Source: Anaerolineae bacterium (GTDB taxonomy: Bacteria > Chloroflexota > Anaerolineae > Anaerolineales > Villigracilaceae). From it: DNA of 64,000 bases. Of the stretch, positions 15,871 to 24,847 are shown in pieces; the first letter of the stretch is position 1, and each line of letters opens with the position of its first letter. A model generated the notes under the pieces. That model worked only from the letters and a program-made list of their open reading frames with translations, had not been told where the DNA came from and searched no databases. The stretch is from NCBI GenBank assembly GCA_017303655.1, contig JAFLCE010000004.1, positions 1 through 64,000 of the forward strand, read 5' to 3'. Made by a program: the position numbers and the translations under genes.

Positions 15871-17298
15871 ATGACTACACAAAAAATTACCATTGAACCT
15901 GTCACGCGCATTGAAGGTCATGCCAAGGTGACCATTCACATGAAAGATGACAACACCGTTGACCATGCTTATATGCACGTCAACGAGTTCCGCGGTTTTG
16001 AAAAATTCTGTGAAGGGCGTTTGTACTTTGAAATGCCACAGATCACGCCGCGCATTTGTGGCATCTGCCCGGTGAGCCATCACCTTGCGGCTGCCAAAGC
16101 CAGTGATGCGTTGACGGGGCAAACTCCGCCGCGCCCGGCAAAACTCCTGCGCGAATTGATGCACATGGGCCAAGTCATTCAAAGTCATGGCATGCACTTC
16201 TTCGAACTGGCTGGTCCCGACCTGTTACTTGGTTTCGATGCCTCACCGGAAATTCGCAGTGTAGTGGGCTTGATCGGTGCGAATCCCGAATTGACGGTCA
16301 AAGCGGTGCAGTTGCGCAAGTTCGGTCAGGAGATCATCAAAACCCTTGGTGGTCGGCGCTTGCACCCAGTATTTGCTGTGCCGGGCGGCGTGAACAAAGC
16401 CTTAACGATACAGGAACGCGACTCTATTCTGCAAGGTGTGGACACTGCTGTTGAAACGTTGCAGCTGGGCATCCAGATCATGAAGGATTGGGCAGCGAAG
16501 AATATGGAAGATATCAACAAGTTTGCCGTCTTCCCCACTGGCTATTTCGGTCTGACCACCCCAGAAAACGGACTTGAACTTTACGACGGCGATATCCGCC
16601 TGATCAGCCGCGAAGGCAAGGAATTGGAACGCTTCCAGGTTACGAATTATCTCGACCATATTGCGGAACACGTAGAGCCGTGGTCCTACCTCAAATTCCC
16701 ATATTACAAAAAACTGGGCTATCCCGATGGGGTCTATCGCGTCGGTCCGCTGGGGCGCTTGAACCTCGCCGAGAAAATTGATACGCCGCTGGCAAATGAA
16801 GAACTCAAGATCTTTAAGAGTCTCAACAACGGCAAACCTGTCGAGAACACCTTGTACTATCACTATGCCCGTCTGATCGAAGCCTTATTCGCAGTCGAAC
16901 GTGCGCGCATGCTGTGCGAAGACAAAGATATCACCAGCACTGACATCCTTAATACGCGCAAGAATTACACCGGTCATGGTGTCGGCGTACTCGAAGCCCC
17001 GCGCGGAACACTCATCCACGATTACACGGCGGATGAGAACGGCAAACTGCTGAAGGTGAATCTGATCGTTTCGACCGGTCACAATAACTGGGCGATGAGT
17101 AATGCGGTAGACAGCGTCGCCAAGACCTACGTGAAGGGACCGGACGTCAGCGAAGGAATGCTCAACCGTGTCGAAGCCGCCATCCGCGCGTATGACCCGT
17201 GCCTGTCCTGTTCCACTCATGCCGTCGGGCAGATGCCCATTCAGGTTGACTTTATTGCCTCAGACGGTACAATGATTAAGACACTGAAACGTGATTAA
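15871..17298 (+). CDS. hoxH: [NiFe] hydrogenase large subunit (HoxH/HydL-like)
   Basis: A 475-residue catalytic subunit. The L1 motif [11 protein letters not shown] gives C63 and C66; the L2 motif DPCLSCSTH gives C444 and C447, ending at H450. Together they ligate the Ni-Fe(CN)2CO site. The conserved E15 in RIEGH near the N-terminus is present. After H450 comes a 25-residue tail that should be cut by the maturation protease encoded at 17871. The family is group 3 (soluble, NAD(P)-linked). The reaction is reversible H2 oxidation or evolution, and the fermentative context favours evolution, which is inference. Confidence 0.95.
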   Translation: MTTQKITIEPVTRIEGHAKVTIHMKDDNTVDHAYMHVNEFRGFEKFCEGRLYFEMPQITPRICGICPVSHHLAAAKASDALTGQTPPRPAKLLRELMHMGQVIQSHGMHFFELAGPDLLLGFDASPEIRSVVGLIGANPELTVKAVQLRKFGQEIIKTLGGRRLHPVFAVPGGVNKALTIQERDSILQGVDTAVETLQLGIQIMKDWAAKNMEDINKFAVFPTGYFGLTTPENGLELYDGDIRLISREGKELERFQVTNYLDHIAEHVEPWSYLKFPYYKKLGYPDGVYRVGPLGRLNLAEKIDTPLANEELKIFKSLNNGKPVENTLYYHYARLIEALFAVERARMLCEDKDITSTDILNTRKNYTGHGVGVLEAPRGTLIHDYTADENGKLLKVNLIVSTGHNNWAMSNAVDSVAKTYVKGPDVSEGMLNRVEAAIRAYDPCLSCSTHAVGQMPIQVDFIASDGTMIKTLKRD

Positions 17299-17352
17299 AG
17301 TTTAGAGGTGTTGTCGTCTCTCGTTCCATCTACTGAACCAAGGAGTTCAATC

Positions 17353-17799
17353 ATGACGACTGTCCGAAAAATTATAGAAAACAAAGCCCGCACAGAAGTG
17401 TTCACCGTTCCTATTGATGCCACGGTTCTAAGCGCTTTGAAAGTAATGGATGAAAGCAATGTCGGGGCTGTGTTGGTGACGGAGAACGAGAAGATCGTAG
17501 GCATCTTCACCGAACGGGATTATGCCCGGCGGGGTGAACTCAAAGGCAGGCACGCCGAAGATACTCTCGTCCACGATTTGATGAGCACAAGCCTTGTGAT
17601 GGTTAAACCAGAGACATTACTAACAGAATGCGCCGATCTGATGTACAAATATCACGTCCGACACCTGCCGATTGTAGACAAGGATAAATTGATCGGCATC
17701 GTCTCAATCCGCAGGCTGGCAGAAGCGTTGCTAGCTGAAGATAAAGGGACGATCTCCAAACTTGAGCATTACATTCTCGGCACAGGATATGGCGAGTGA
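17353..17799 (+). CDS. Stand-alone CBS-domain pair protein (first copy)
   Basis: A 148-residue protein consisting almost wholly of two CBS motifs (VFTVPIDATVLSALKVMDES; LVMVKPETLLTECADLMYK) with the typical GIFTERDYARR and GIVSIRRLAEAL ends. I chose the ATG at 17353 because AAGGAG precedes it at 17340; an in-frame upstream ATG lacks such a site. CBS pairs bind AMP, ATP or similar ligands and regulate partners. It lies between hoxH and the maturation protease and is clearly paralogous to the protein at 24315. Confidence 0.8.
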   Translation: MTTVRKIIENKARTEVFTVPIDATVLSALKVMDESNVGAVLVTENEKIVGIFTERDYARRGELKGRHAEDTLVHDLMSTSLVMVKPETLLTECADLMYKYHVRHLPIVDKDKLIGIVSIRRLAEALLAEDKGTISKLEHYILGTGYGE

Positions 17800-17815
17800 A
17801 TTAATTAATATTTGA

Positions 17816-17846
17816 GACTTCCGAAGTCTTGAAGGCTTCGGAAGTC
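17816..17846. repeat. Stem-loop repeat, GACTTCCGAAG family (copy 1)
   Basis: GACTTCCGAAG and CTTCGGAAGTC form an 11-bp perfect stem with a 9-nt loop. Nearly the same stem occurs at 54605-54637. It lies between the CBS gene and the protease gene and has no U-tract, so it is a dispersed repeat or mRNA-processing hairpin rather than a clear terminator. Confidence 0.7.
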
Positions 17847-17870
17847 CGATAATAAAATTTTAGAGGTTGT

Positions 17871-18371
17871 ATGAAAAAAATTTTACTATTAGGCTATGGG
17901 AATCCCGACCGGGAGGATGATGGTGTTGCCTGGCATATCCTGCGGGCATTGGCAGTCAAAATGGGACTGCCCGCACCTGATTCGTACGAAGATGATTTTC
18001 CTGAAAACCCACATGTTGATTTCGGCTTCTATCTTCAATTGACGCCGGAAATGGCGGAAGATATTTCTGAGTATGAATACGTCTGCTTTGTGGATGCGCA
18101 CACGGGCAATATTCCAGAGGAAGTGCGCATCATTGATGTGGAAAGTGATTTTCAAAAGTCGCCGTTCACGCATCACCTCACAGCACAATCACTGCTTTCC
18201 ATTTGCGAAACTTTATATAACACCAAGCCCGAATCTGCACTGCTTTCAGTACGCGGATATCGCTTTCTGTTCTCACGGACACTCTCCGAGCCAACATCCA
18301 CGCTGGTGACGGAAGCCGTGGAATTGGTCTGGGCGTGGATGAATGCCCGAGAATCACTGAAACAGGCTTGA
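17871..18371 (+). CDS. Hydrogenase maturation endopeptidase (HyaD/HoxW type)
   Basis: A 166-residue member of the HyaD/HybD peptidase family. It has the N-terminal GYGNPDREDDGVAWH motif carrying an acidic nickel-sensing residue, VDAHTG in the centre, and the HHLTAQSLL segment with a metal-ligand histidine. The enzyme checks nickel in the immature large subunit and removes its C-terminal tail. The natural target is HoxH at 15871, which has a 25-residue extension. An AGAGGTTGT ribosome-binding region precedes the ATG. Confidence 0.88.
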   Translation: MKKILLLGYGNPDREDDGVAWHILRALAVKMGLPAPDSYEDDFPENPHVDFGFYLQLTPEMAEDISEYEYVCFVDAHTGNIPEEVRIIDVESDFQKSPFTHHLTAQSLLSICETLYNTKPESALLSVRGYRFLFSRTLSEPTSTLVTEAVELVWAWMNARESLKQA

Positions 18372-18411
18372 GATTAAGTCTGAGCCGTTTATCCTCTTTA
18401 TAGGTTGAAAC

Positions 18412-18756
18412 ATGCATGAACTAGCCGTCACCGAATCCTTATTAAAAATTGCGCTTGACTATGCTGAAAAAGCAAATGCCAAGCAAGTCACTACTCTGAA
18501 CATCGTCATCGGCGAGCTCTCGAGCATGGTGGATGATTCCATTCAGTTCTATTGGGAGACGATCGCCAAAGATACAATCGCCGAAAAAGCTGTGTTGAAC
18601 TTTCGCCGTATTCCGGCAGAGTTGCAATGCATGACCTGTTTTACAAAATATCACCCCACTGATAAGGAACTTATCTGCCCGCAATGCAGCGGCGTAGGTG
18701 CCAAGATCCTCGCGGGGGAAGAGTTCTTTCTAGAGACCATTGACATAGAAAGTTGA
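18412..18756 (+). CDS. hypA: HypA nickel metallochaperone
   Basis: A 114-residue HypA. The N-terminal MHE binds nickel, and the zinc loop is formed by two CxxC motifs (CMTC and CPQC) near residues 70-95. It delivers nickel to the large subunit together with HypB, which is encoded next. The length is standard. Confidence 0.95.
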   Translation: MHELAVTESLLKIALDYAEKANAKQVTTLNIVIGELSSMVDDSIQFYWETIAKDTIAEKAVLNFRRIPAELQCMTCFTKYHPTDKELICPQCSGVGAKILAGEEFFLETIDIES

Positions 18757-18839
18757 CCGGGCAAAATACGGAAGAAAATCATCTAAATTGTGGGAAAAAG
18801 AGACTACTTCATATTTAGGGTCGGTCGTAGAATAAACAT

Positions 18840-19496
18840 ATGACCCAAAGAATCCAAGTTGTAGAAAATATTTTAAATGCCAATGACCGCCTCGCGGAAG
18901 AAAATTTCGCGCGCATCGAAGCAGCGGGTGTATTCTCTATCAATATCATCGCTTCGCCTGGCGCAGGCAAGACCTCGCTGATCGAAAAAACATTGCCGTT
19001 ACTTAAAGACAAATTACGCGTTGCCGCCATCGATGGCGATATCGCTACCTCCATTGATGCAGATCGTGCGGCGGCGGCGGGAGCGGGAGCCTCTATTCAG
19101 ATCAACACGGGCGGAGATTGTCATCTCGATGCGGTCATGTTACGCGGTGCGCTCGAACAACTCGACCTTACGCAGTTCGATCTGCTCATTGTTGAGAATG
19201 TTGGCAACCTCGTTTGCCCGGCAAACTTTAAACTTGGCACACACAAAACTGTGCTGGTGGCATCTGTACCTGAGGGCGATGATAAGCCGTATAAATATCC
19301 CGGCACTTATCGCGGCGTGGATGCGCTCGTCGTCAACAAGATCGACCTGCTGCCCTACGTAGACTTCCGCATGGATTACTTCACTCAAGGTGTGCAAGTC
19401 CTCAACCCAAACGTCACCACATTCCCAATTTCCTGCCGCACGGGTGAAGGTCTCGATGCCTGGGTGAGTTGGCTCATTGATCGCGCAAGGAAATAA
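18840..19496 (+). CDS. hypB: HypB GTPase for nickel insertion
   Basis: A 218-residue SIMIBI-class GTPase. The Walker A is SPGAGKTS, the metal site contains GGDCHLDA, and the specificity motif is NKID. It lacks the histidine-rich N-terminal nickel store of some homologues. It hydrolyses GTP to drive nickel transfer from HypA. The stop overlaps the hypF start by one base. Confidence 0.95.
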   Translation: MTQRIQVVENILNANDRLAEENFARIEAAGVFSINIIASPGAGKTSLIEKTLPLLKDKLRVAAIDGDIATSIDADRAAAAGAGASIQINTGGDCHLDAVMLRGALEQLDLTQFDLLIVENVGNLVCPANFKLGTHKTVLVASVPEGDDKPYKYPGTYRGVDALVVNKIDLLPYVDFRMDYFTQGVQVLNPNVTTFPISCRTGEGLDAWVSWLIDRARK

Positions 19497-21799
19497 TGGA
19501 TGGTCTAAAGGTTCACATCACGGGTGTTGTGCAAGGGGTTGGCTTCCGTCCGTTTGTATATAACCTTGCCGTGAGTTTGAATCTAAAAGGCTGGGTCAAG
19601 AACACTTCCGCAGGTGTAGTGATCGAAGCCGATGGGGATAAAGAAAAATTGGATCTGTTCTTGCAAAAATTGCGAGACGATGCCCCGCCCCTCTCGCGCA
19701 TAGACGACTTCACCGCCTCATTCGGACCCGGTAACGGCTTCACCCAATTTGGCATTATCCATTCTGAAAGCGTGGACGGCGCGTTCCAGCCCATCTCCCC
19801 AGACGTCGCCATCTGCGACGACTGTCTGCGCGAACTCTTCGACCCGAATGACAGACGCTATCGTTATCCCTTCATCAACTGCACCAACTGCGGACCGCGT
19901 TTCACCATCATCAAAGACATTCCCTACGACCGTCCATTTACGACGATGGCGGGTTTCAAGTTATGTCCCGATTGCGAGCGCGAATATAAAGACCCGACAA
20001 ATCGACGTTTCCATGCGCAGCCGGTGGCGTGCCCCGTGTGTGGACCGAGGGTTTGGTTGGAAATGCAGAATGCAGAAGGTGAAAAGCAGATTGATAGCAA
20101 TGAAGCCTTCACTGAGACACAGCGCCTTCTTATCGAAGGTAAGATCGTCGCCATCAAAGGCTTGGGCGGATTTCATCTCGCTTGCGATGCGACAAATGCA
20201 GATGCGGTGAGTAATCTCCGTGCCCGAAAATTGCGTGTGGACAAACCCTTCGCGTTGATGATGCCTGATCTGGAAAGCATCGAACAACATTGCTTTGTCA
20301 GTGATGATGAGAAAAATCTGCTCACTTCCCCAGCCCGCCCAATCGTTTTGCTAAAGAAGAAACCCGAATCAACGATTGTTGAAGAAGTTTCGCCAAAACA
20401 ATCTTGGCTCGGGGTGATGCTACCCTATACGCCGCTTCACCATTTACTATTCACCAATTCACTATTTACTACCCTTGTAATGACCAGCGGAAATATTTCC
20501 GAAGAACCGATTGCCACAGATAATACCGAAGCCCGCGAACGTCTCGCCAAACTTGCGGATGCGTTTTTGATGCATGACCGTGACATCCATATCCGATGTG
20601 ACGATTCGGTCGTGCGAGTTTTCGAAGACAATCGGAAATCGTCAATCGTAAATCGTAAATCGATTTACCCAATAAGACGTTCTCGCGGCTACTCCCCATT
20701 TCCAGTCAAACTTCCGTTTGAAGTTCCCCAACTCCTTGCAACGGGCTCTGAACTCAAAAACACCTTCTGCATCACGAACGGAAATTACGCTTTTCTCAGC
20801 CATCACATTGGGGACATGGAGAATTACGAGACGCTAAAATCCTTTGAGCAGGGCGTGGAACATTTCGAGCATTTATTCCGCGTAAAGCCTGTGGCAATTG
20901 CATATGATATGCATCCTAATTACTTGGCTACGCGCTACGCAATTGAGCGAGCCGAACGAGAAAACCTGCCCACAATTGCAGTTCAACATCACCACGCGCA
21001 TGTTGCGGCGTGTATGGCGGAGCATGGACTGACCGAGCCGGTCATCGGTGTGTCATTTGACGGGACAGGGTATGGCGATGATGGCGCGATTTGGGGCGGT
21101 GAGTTTTTGGTGGCGGATTGTAAAACCTATAAACGGATGTTTCATTTGGAGTATTTCCCTTTACCCGGCGGGGATGCAGCGATCAAGAAACCAGCGCGGA
21201 CAGCGTTGGCTTTGCTGTGGAGTCTCGGCTTGGAATGGGATGATGCGCTTGAATCGGTGAAAGAGTTTTGTTCGGAAGATCAAGTGACGTTGCGGTTACA
21301 ACTTGAAAAGAAAATCAATACACCAATGACTTCATCAATGGGAAGACTTTTCGATGCGGTTTCGGCGTTGGCGGGTGTGAGACAAAAAGTCAACTACGAG
21401 GGGCAGGCGGCGATTGAGTTCGAGGCAATGGCAGATTCGGCTGAGGCGGGGCACTATGTCTTTGGTGTTGAATCAGGTCAAGTACGGGTAAGAGGCGCGG
21501 TAGAGGCGTTGGTCAATGATGTGATGGCGGGAGTCCCCATATCAAAAATATCCGCTCGGTTTCATAATGGGCTGGCAGAGTCGGTGCGAGAGACAGTTCA
21601 AAAAATCAGCGGAGAAACGTCACTTCGAAGAGCGATTCTCTCTGGCGGAGTTTGGCAGAATATCACACTATTACGACGAACATTATCACTATTAAGAAAT
21701 GACGGTTTTGAAGTATACATACATCGAGAGGTTCCGACGAACGATGGCGGACTCTCGTTGGGGCAAGCGGTGATCGCCGCATCAAGATTGAGAGGTTGA
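19496..21799 (+). CDS. hypF: HypF carbamoyltransferase
   Basis: A 767-residue HypF that makes the carbamoyl precursor of the cyanide ligands. Domains in order: acylphosphatase-like (VQGVGFRPFVYN), two zinc fingers (CDDC...CTNC and CPDC...CPVC), a YrdC-like domain (KGLGGFHLACDA) and a Kae1-like domain with HHHAHVAACMAEHG. Two stretches are built from 7-nt DNA repeats and encode atypical residues: LFTNSLFTT near 317-325 and NRKSSIVNRKSI near 380-391, the latter an insertion before the conserved PIRRSRGY. The frame is intact. Confidence 0.95.
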   Translation: MDGLKVHITGVVQGVGFRPFVYNLAVSLNLKGWVKNTSAGVVIEADGDKEKLDLFLQKLRDDAPPLSRIDDFTASFGPGNGFTQFGIIHSESVDGAFQPISPDVAICDDCLRELFDPNDRRYRYPFINCTNCGPRFTIIKDIPYDRPFTTMAGFKLCPDCEREYKDPTNRRFHAQPVACPVCGPRVWLEMQNAEGEKQIDSNEAFTETQRLLIEGKIVAIKGLGGFHLACDATNADAVSNLRARKLRVDKPFALMMPDLESIEQHCFVSDDEKNLLTSPARPIVLLKKKPESTIVEEVSPKQSWLGVMLPYTPLHHLLFTNSLFTTLVMTSGNISEEPIATDNTEARERLAKLADAFLMHDRDIHIRCDDSVVRVFEDNRKSSIVNRKSIYPIRRSRGYSPFPVKLPFEVPQLLATGSELKNTFCITNGNYAFLSHHIGDMENYETLKSFEQGVEHFEHLFRVKPVAIAYDMHPNYLATRYAIERAERENLPTIAVQHHHAHVAACMAEHGLTEPVIGVSFDGTGYGDDGAIWGGEFLVADCKTYKRMFHLEYFPLPGGDAAIKKPARTALALLWSLGLEWDDALESVKEFCSEDQVTLRLQLEKKINTPMTSSMGRLFDAVSALAGVRQKVNYEGQAAIEFEAMADSAEAGHYVFGVESGQVRVRGAVEALVNDVMAGVPISKISARFHNGLAESVRETVQKISGETSLRRAILSGGVWQNITLLRRTLSLLRNDGFEVYIHREVPTNDGGLSLGQAVIAASRLRG
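20436..20471. repeat. Heptad array within hypF (first)
   Basis: Units such as TTCACCA and TTTACTA alternate with a 7-bp period (one extra base interrupts it at 20457). The same type of array is found in spacers of this window, but here it is translated in frame as part of the YrdC-like domain. Confidence 0.65.
20630..20664. repeat. Heptad array within hypF (second), AATCG-based
   Basis: Five consecutive 7-mers begin with AATCG (for example AATCGTC, then AATCGTA twice). They encode about 12 extra residues between the DDSVVRVF and PIRRSRGY segments, which are nearly adjacent in ordinary HypF proteins. Confidence 0.75.
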
Positions 21800-21800
21800 A

Positions 21801-22055
21801 ATGTGTTTAGGAGTTCCCGGCAAGATCGTGGATGTTTATGAAAAAAACGGTTTGAAAATGGCGAAGGTCGATTTTGGGGGAGTCTTCCGTGAGGCATGTT
21901 TGAGTTATGTGTCCGAAGCAACTGCTGGCGAGTATTGCATTATTCATGTGGGTTTCGCGATCAGCTTATTGAGCGAAAAAGATGCAATGGAAACGTTGGA
22001 ACTTTTAAAAGAGATGGGGACGTTCGAAGAAGAGTTAGGAACGGAAGCGCCGTGA
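21801..22055 (+). CDS. hypC: HypC chaperone
   Basis: An 84-residue HypC with the essential N-terminal MCLGVPGKI, whose Cys2 binds the Fe(CN)2CO unit with HypD and delivers it to the large subunit. The start lies 1 bp after hypF, and its stop overlaps the GTG of hypD. Confidence 0.95.
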   Translation: MCLGVPGKIVDVYEKNGLKMAKVDFGGVFREACLSYVSEATAGEYCIIHVGFAISLLSEKDAMETLELLKEMGTFEEELGTEAP

Positions 22056-23161
22056 AGTATGTGACTGAATATCGCGACGCGGCATTGGTGAAAGGTGTGA
22101 TCGAAGAGATCCGCCGCACTGTGACGCGCCCGTGGACGTTGATGGAAATTTGCGGCGGGCAGACACATTCAATTGTGCGTCATGGTATTGACCAATTACT
22201 GCCGCCTCAGATCGAACTGGTGCATGGTCCTGGTTGCCCAGTGTGTGTGACTCCGCTGGAGCTGATCGATAAAGCATTGTCGATTGCGGCGCGACCTGAT
22301 GTGATCTTCTGCTCGTATGGTGACATGCTGCGCGTGCCCGGCTCGAGCCGTGACCTGTTCTCGGTCAAAGCCCAGGGCGGGGATGTGCGCGTGGTTTATT
22401 CTCCACTTGATGCAGTGGCTCTCGCAGAGAAGAACCCAGATAAGCATGTCGTTTTCTTTGCGATTGGTTTTGAGACTACCGCCCCACCCAATGTGATGAG
22501 TGTCTTGCAAGCACAGCGACTTGGACTTAAAAACTTTTCGGTCTTGGTTTCGCATGTGCGCGTGCCACCTGCCATCAGCGCAATTCTGAGTTCGTCGTCC
22601 AACCGCGTCCAGGGATTTTTGTTGGCGGGGCATGTCAACGCGGTGATGGGCTATCATGAGTATCCGCCCTTGGTGGAGAAATTTGGTATTCCGATGGTCG
22701 TCACTGGCTTTGAGCCGCTCGATCTTGTGCAGGGAATTTTAAAAACAGTGCAACTGCTCGAAGAAGGCAAAGTGGAAGTTGCCAATGCCTATCAACGCGC
22801 TGTGACATATGAAGGCTTGAAGCCCGCGCAAGATGCCATTAACAAGGTCTTCTTGGAATGTGACCGCAAGTGGCGCGGGATTGGAATGATCCCCATGAGT
22901 GGCTGGGGTTTGCGAGCTGAGTTCGATGAATTCAACGCCGAGAAACGATTTGACGTGGAAGCCATCCATGCAGAAGAGTCTCCGCTCTGTATTGCAGGGC
23001 AAATTCTGCAAGGCTTGAAGAAACCGCATCATTGCCAGGCGTTTGGAAAGCAATGCACGCCAGAAAATCCGCTTGGGGCGACGATGGTTTCGTCCGAGGG
23101 AGCGTGTGCGGCATATTACAAATATGGTCGTGTTGACCTCCATCAAAGTGTGACATCATGA
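22052..23161 (+). CDS. hypD: HypD, scaffold for Fe(CN)2CO assembly
   Basis: A 369-residue HypD. Diagnostic motifs are [37 protein letters not shown] and a C-terminal [4Fe-4S]-type cysteine set ([28 protein letters not shown]). I set the start at the GTG at 22052, which overlaps the hypC stop in a GTGA arrangement and gives the expected length; a much longer upstream frame is a shadow over hypC. Confidence 0.94.
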   Translation: MKYVTEYRDAALVKGVIEEIRRTVTRPWTLMEICGGQTHSIVRHGIDQLLPPQIELVHGPGCPVCVTPLELIDKALSIAARPDVIFCSYGDMLRVPGSSRDLFSVKAQGGDVRVVYSPLDAVALAEKNPDKHVVFFAIGFETTAPPNVMSVLQAQRLGLKNFSVLVSHVRVPPAISAILSSSSNRVQGFLLAGHVNAVMGYHEYPPLVEKFGIPMVVTGFEPLDLVQGILKTVQLLEEGKVEVANAYQRAVTYEGLKPAQDAINKVFLECDRKWRGIGMIPMSGWGLRAEFDEFNAEKRFDVEAIHAEESPLCIAGQILQGLKKPHHCQAFGKQCTPENPLGATMVSSEGACAAYYKYGRVDLHQSVTS

Positions 23162-24222
23162 ACGAAGAAACTGTAAACATTGAAGGCGCAGTATGTGCTC
23201 CGCCGTTAACGCATAACGAACAAATTGTGATGGGTCATGGCGCGGGCGGACGGATGAGTCACCAGTTGATTCAGAAGGCGTTCGTGTCTGCGTTTCAAAA
23301 TACGGCATTGAATGCTGGCGATGATGCGGCGTTGGTGGAAGCGGGGTTGCGACAGAAGTTATCCATTAGCACCGATTCTCATGTGGTCTTTCCGCTCTTC
23401 TTCCCCGGTGGCGATATCGGCAAATTATCCGTGTGTGGCACGGTCAACGATGTGGCAATGCTTGGTGCAAAACCGTTATATCTTACGGCTGGATTCATCC
23501 TCGAAGAAGGTCTTTCAATGGATACGTTGAAGCAAGTCATTGAGTCTATGCGGGAGGCGGCGGAAGAAGCGGGTGTGCAGATAGTGGCTGGTGATACGAA
23601 GGTTGTGCAAAAAGGCAAAGCGGACGGAATGTACATCACCACGGCGGGAATTGGTTTGGTGCGCGAAGACGTAAACGTCAGCGGGGCGAATGCGAAGCCT
23701 GGCGACGTAGTGATCATTTCAGGAACAATGGGCGATCATGGCATTGCCGTCCTCGGCGCGCGCGGAGAGCTTGGATTTCAATCCAGTTTACAGAGCGATG
23801 TCGCGCCGTTGAATCATCTGATTGCGGCGATGCTGGATGCGAGTCCGAATATCCATGTACTTCGCGACCCGACTCGCGGCGGATTGGCGACGACTCTGAA
23901 CGAGATTGTGGCGCAATCCAATGTAGGGATTCTCCTGCGCGAAGAAACGATCCCTGTCCACCCTGAAGTCAACGCAGCTTGCGAGATGCTTGGGTTCGAT
24001 CCGCTTTACGTGGCGAATGAAGGGAAGCTAGTGGCAATCGTCCCGAAGGAAGAGGCGGACAAGGTCTTGGCAGTGATGAAGTCCACAAGATATGGCGAAG
24101 GCGCAGTGGTCATCGGGGAAGTCATTGCAGAACCCAAAGGACGTGTGTTACTCAAGACCGTTTTAGGCAGCACTCGCATGGTGGATATGCTGGCTGGTGA
24201 GATGCTGCCGCGAATCTGCTGA
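23158..24222 (+). CDS. hypE: HypE, dehydratase forming the thiocyanate ligand donor
   Basis: A 354-residue HypE of the PurM/ATP-binding superfamily. It starts in an ATGA overlap with hypD. Visible motifs include [22 protein letters not shown] and [14 protein letters not shown]. It ends in PRIC, whose terminal cysteine is carbamoylated by HypF and dehydrated to thiocyanate. It completes an uninterrupted hypABFCDE set. Confidence 0.95.
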   Translation: MNEETVNIEGAVCAPPLTHNEQIVMGHGAGGRMSHQLIQKAFVSAFQNTALNAGDDAALVEAGLRQKLSISTDSHVVFPLFFPGGDIGKLSVCGTVNDVAMLGAKPLYLTAGFILEEGLSMDTLKQVIESMREAAEEAGVQIVAGDTKVVQKGKADGMYITTAGIGLVREDVNVSGANAKPGDVVIISGTMGDHGIAVLGARGELGFQSSLQSDVAPLNHLIAAMLDASPNIHVLRDPTRGGLATTLNEIVAQSNVGILLREETIPVHPEVNAACEMLGFDPLYVANEGKLVAIVPKEEADKVLAVMKSTRYGEGAVVIGEVIAEPKGRVLLKTVLGSTRMVDMLAGEMLPRIC

Positions 24223-24233
24223 TATTAAAGGGA

Positions 24234-24276
24234 CAAACGTCATAAGAGAACAGGATGTTCTCCGTGTGACGTTTTG
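24234..24276. repeat. Nested inverted repeat after hypE
   Basis: An outer stem CAAACGTCA/TGACGTTTTG encloses an inner palindrome GAGAACA-GGA-TGTTCTC. No strong U-tract follows. It could be an mRNA hairpin that lowers expression of the downstream CBS gene, or an operator. It sits in the 92-bp gap 24223-24314. Confidence 0.55.
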
Positions 24277-24314
24277 ATTCCCGTATGATAAAAAGATTGC
24301 AAGGAGATGAAATC

Positions 24315-24761
24315 ATGACAACTGTCCGAAAACTTTTGGAAGATAAAGAATTTGCAACCAATTACTCCATTGAAGCCTCGCAAACCGTTTTAGACGCGAT
24401 CAAAGTGATGGCAGAAGCGCATATCGGCGCCGTGCTGGTGACAGAAAAAGGAAAGATCGTCGGGATTTATACAGAACGTGACTATTTGTATAAAGGCGAA
24501 GCATTGGGGCGGGTCGCCAAAGACACCAAGATCAAAGATGTGATGACCCCCAAGATGATCAACGTCACCATGGAAACGACGGTTGAACAGTGCATGGGAT
24601 TGATGAAGCAGTACAAGATCCGCCATCTGCCCGTGGTGGAAGGTGAACACTTTGTCGGTCTCGTCTCGATGCGCGATGTGATGGTTGCCACCATCGAGAT
24701 CAAGGAAAGCGAGATCCGCGGGCTGGAGAATTACATCATGGGGTCAGGGTTCCAGTCGTAA
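24315..24761 (+). CDS. Stand-alone CBS-domain pair protein (second copy)
   Basis: A 148-residue CBS-pair protein with the same MTTVRK start, length and GIYTERDYLYKGEALGR pattern as the one at 17353. AAGGAG at 24301-24306 supports the ATG at 24315 over one 30 bp upstream. Two related CBS proteins thus bracket the maturation genes. They may form a heteromer that senses adenylates, which is inference. An intrinsic terminator follows. Confidence 0.8.
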   Translation: MTTVRKLLEDKEFATNYSIEASQTVLDAIKVMAEAHIGAVLVTEKGKIVGIYTERDYLYKGEALGRVAKDTKIKDVMTPKMINVTMETTVEQCMGLMKQYKIRHLPVVEGEHFVGLVSMRDVMVATIEIKESEIRGLENYIMGSGFQS

Positions 24762-24777
24762 TTTTCGAACAAAGACA

Positions 24778-24807
24778 AAAAGAGACGCAAATGAATGCGT
24801 CTCTTTT
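24778..24807 (+). terminator. Intrinsic terminator ending the hydrogenase supercluster
   Basis: AAAAGAGACGCA pairs with TGCGTCTCTTTT around a 6-nt loop; the right arm ends in four T and is followed by ATT. Confidence 0.85.
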
Positions 24808-24847
24808 ATTATGTTTTCACAGCGGGTACTTTGGTAAAATCACGTCC

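Noticed and set aside
7746-17298. Presence of an [FeFe] hydrogenase catalytic subunit
   Set aside because: No H-cluster motif (TSCCPxW or similar) is present in any of the proteins; only the accessory genes resemble that class.
20630-20664. CRISPR-like array in hypF
   Set aside because: The units are 7 bases with no spacers and lie inside an open coding frame, so it is a tandem array, not CRISPR.
21896-22051. Extended N-terminus of hypD reaching into hypC
   Set aside because: It would add 52 residues in a frame overlapping hypC; the GTG at 22052 gives the standard HypD start and length.
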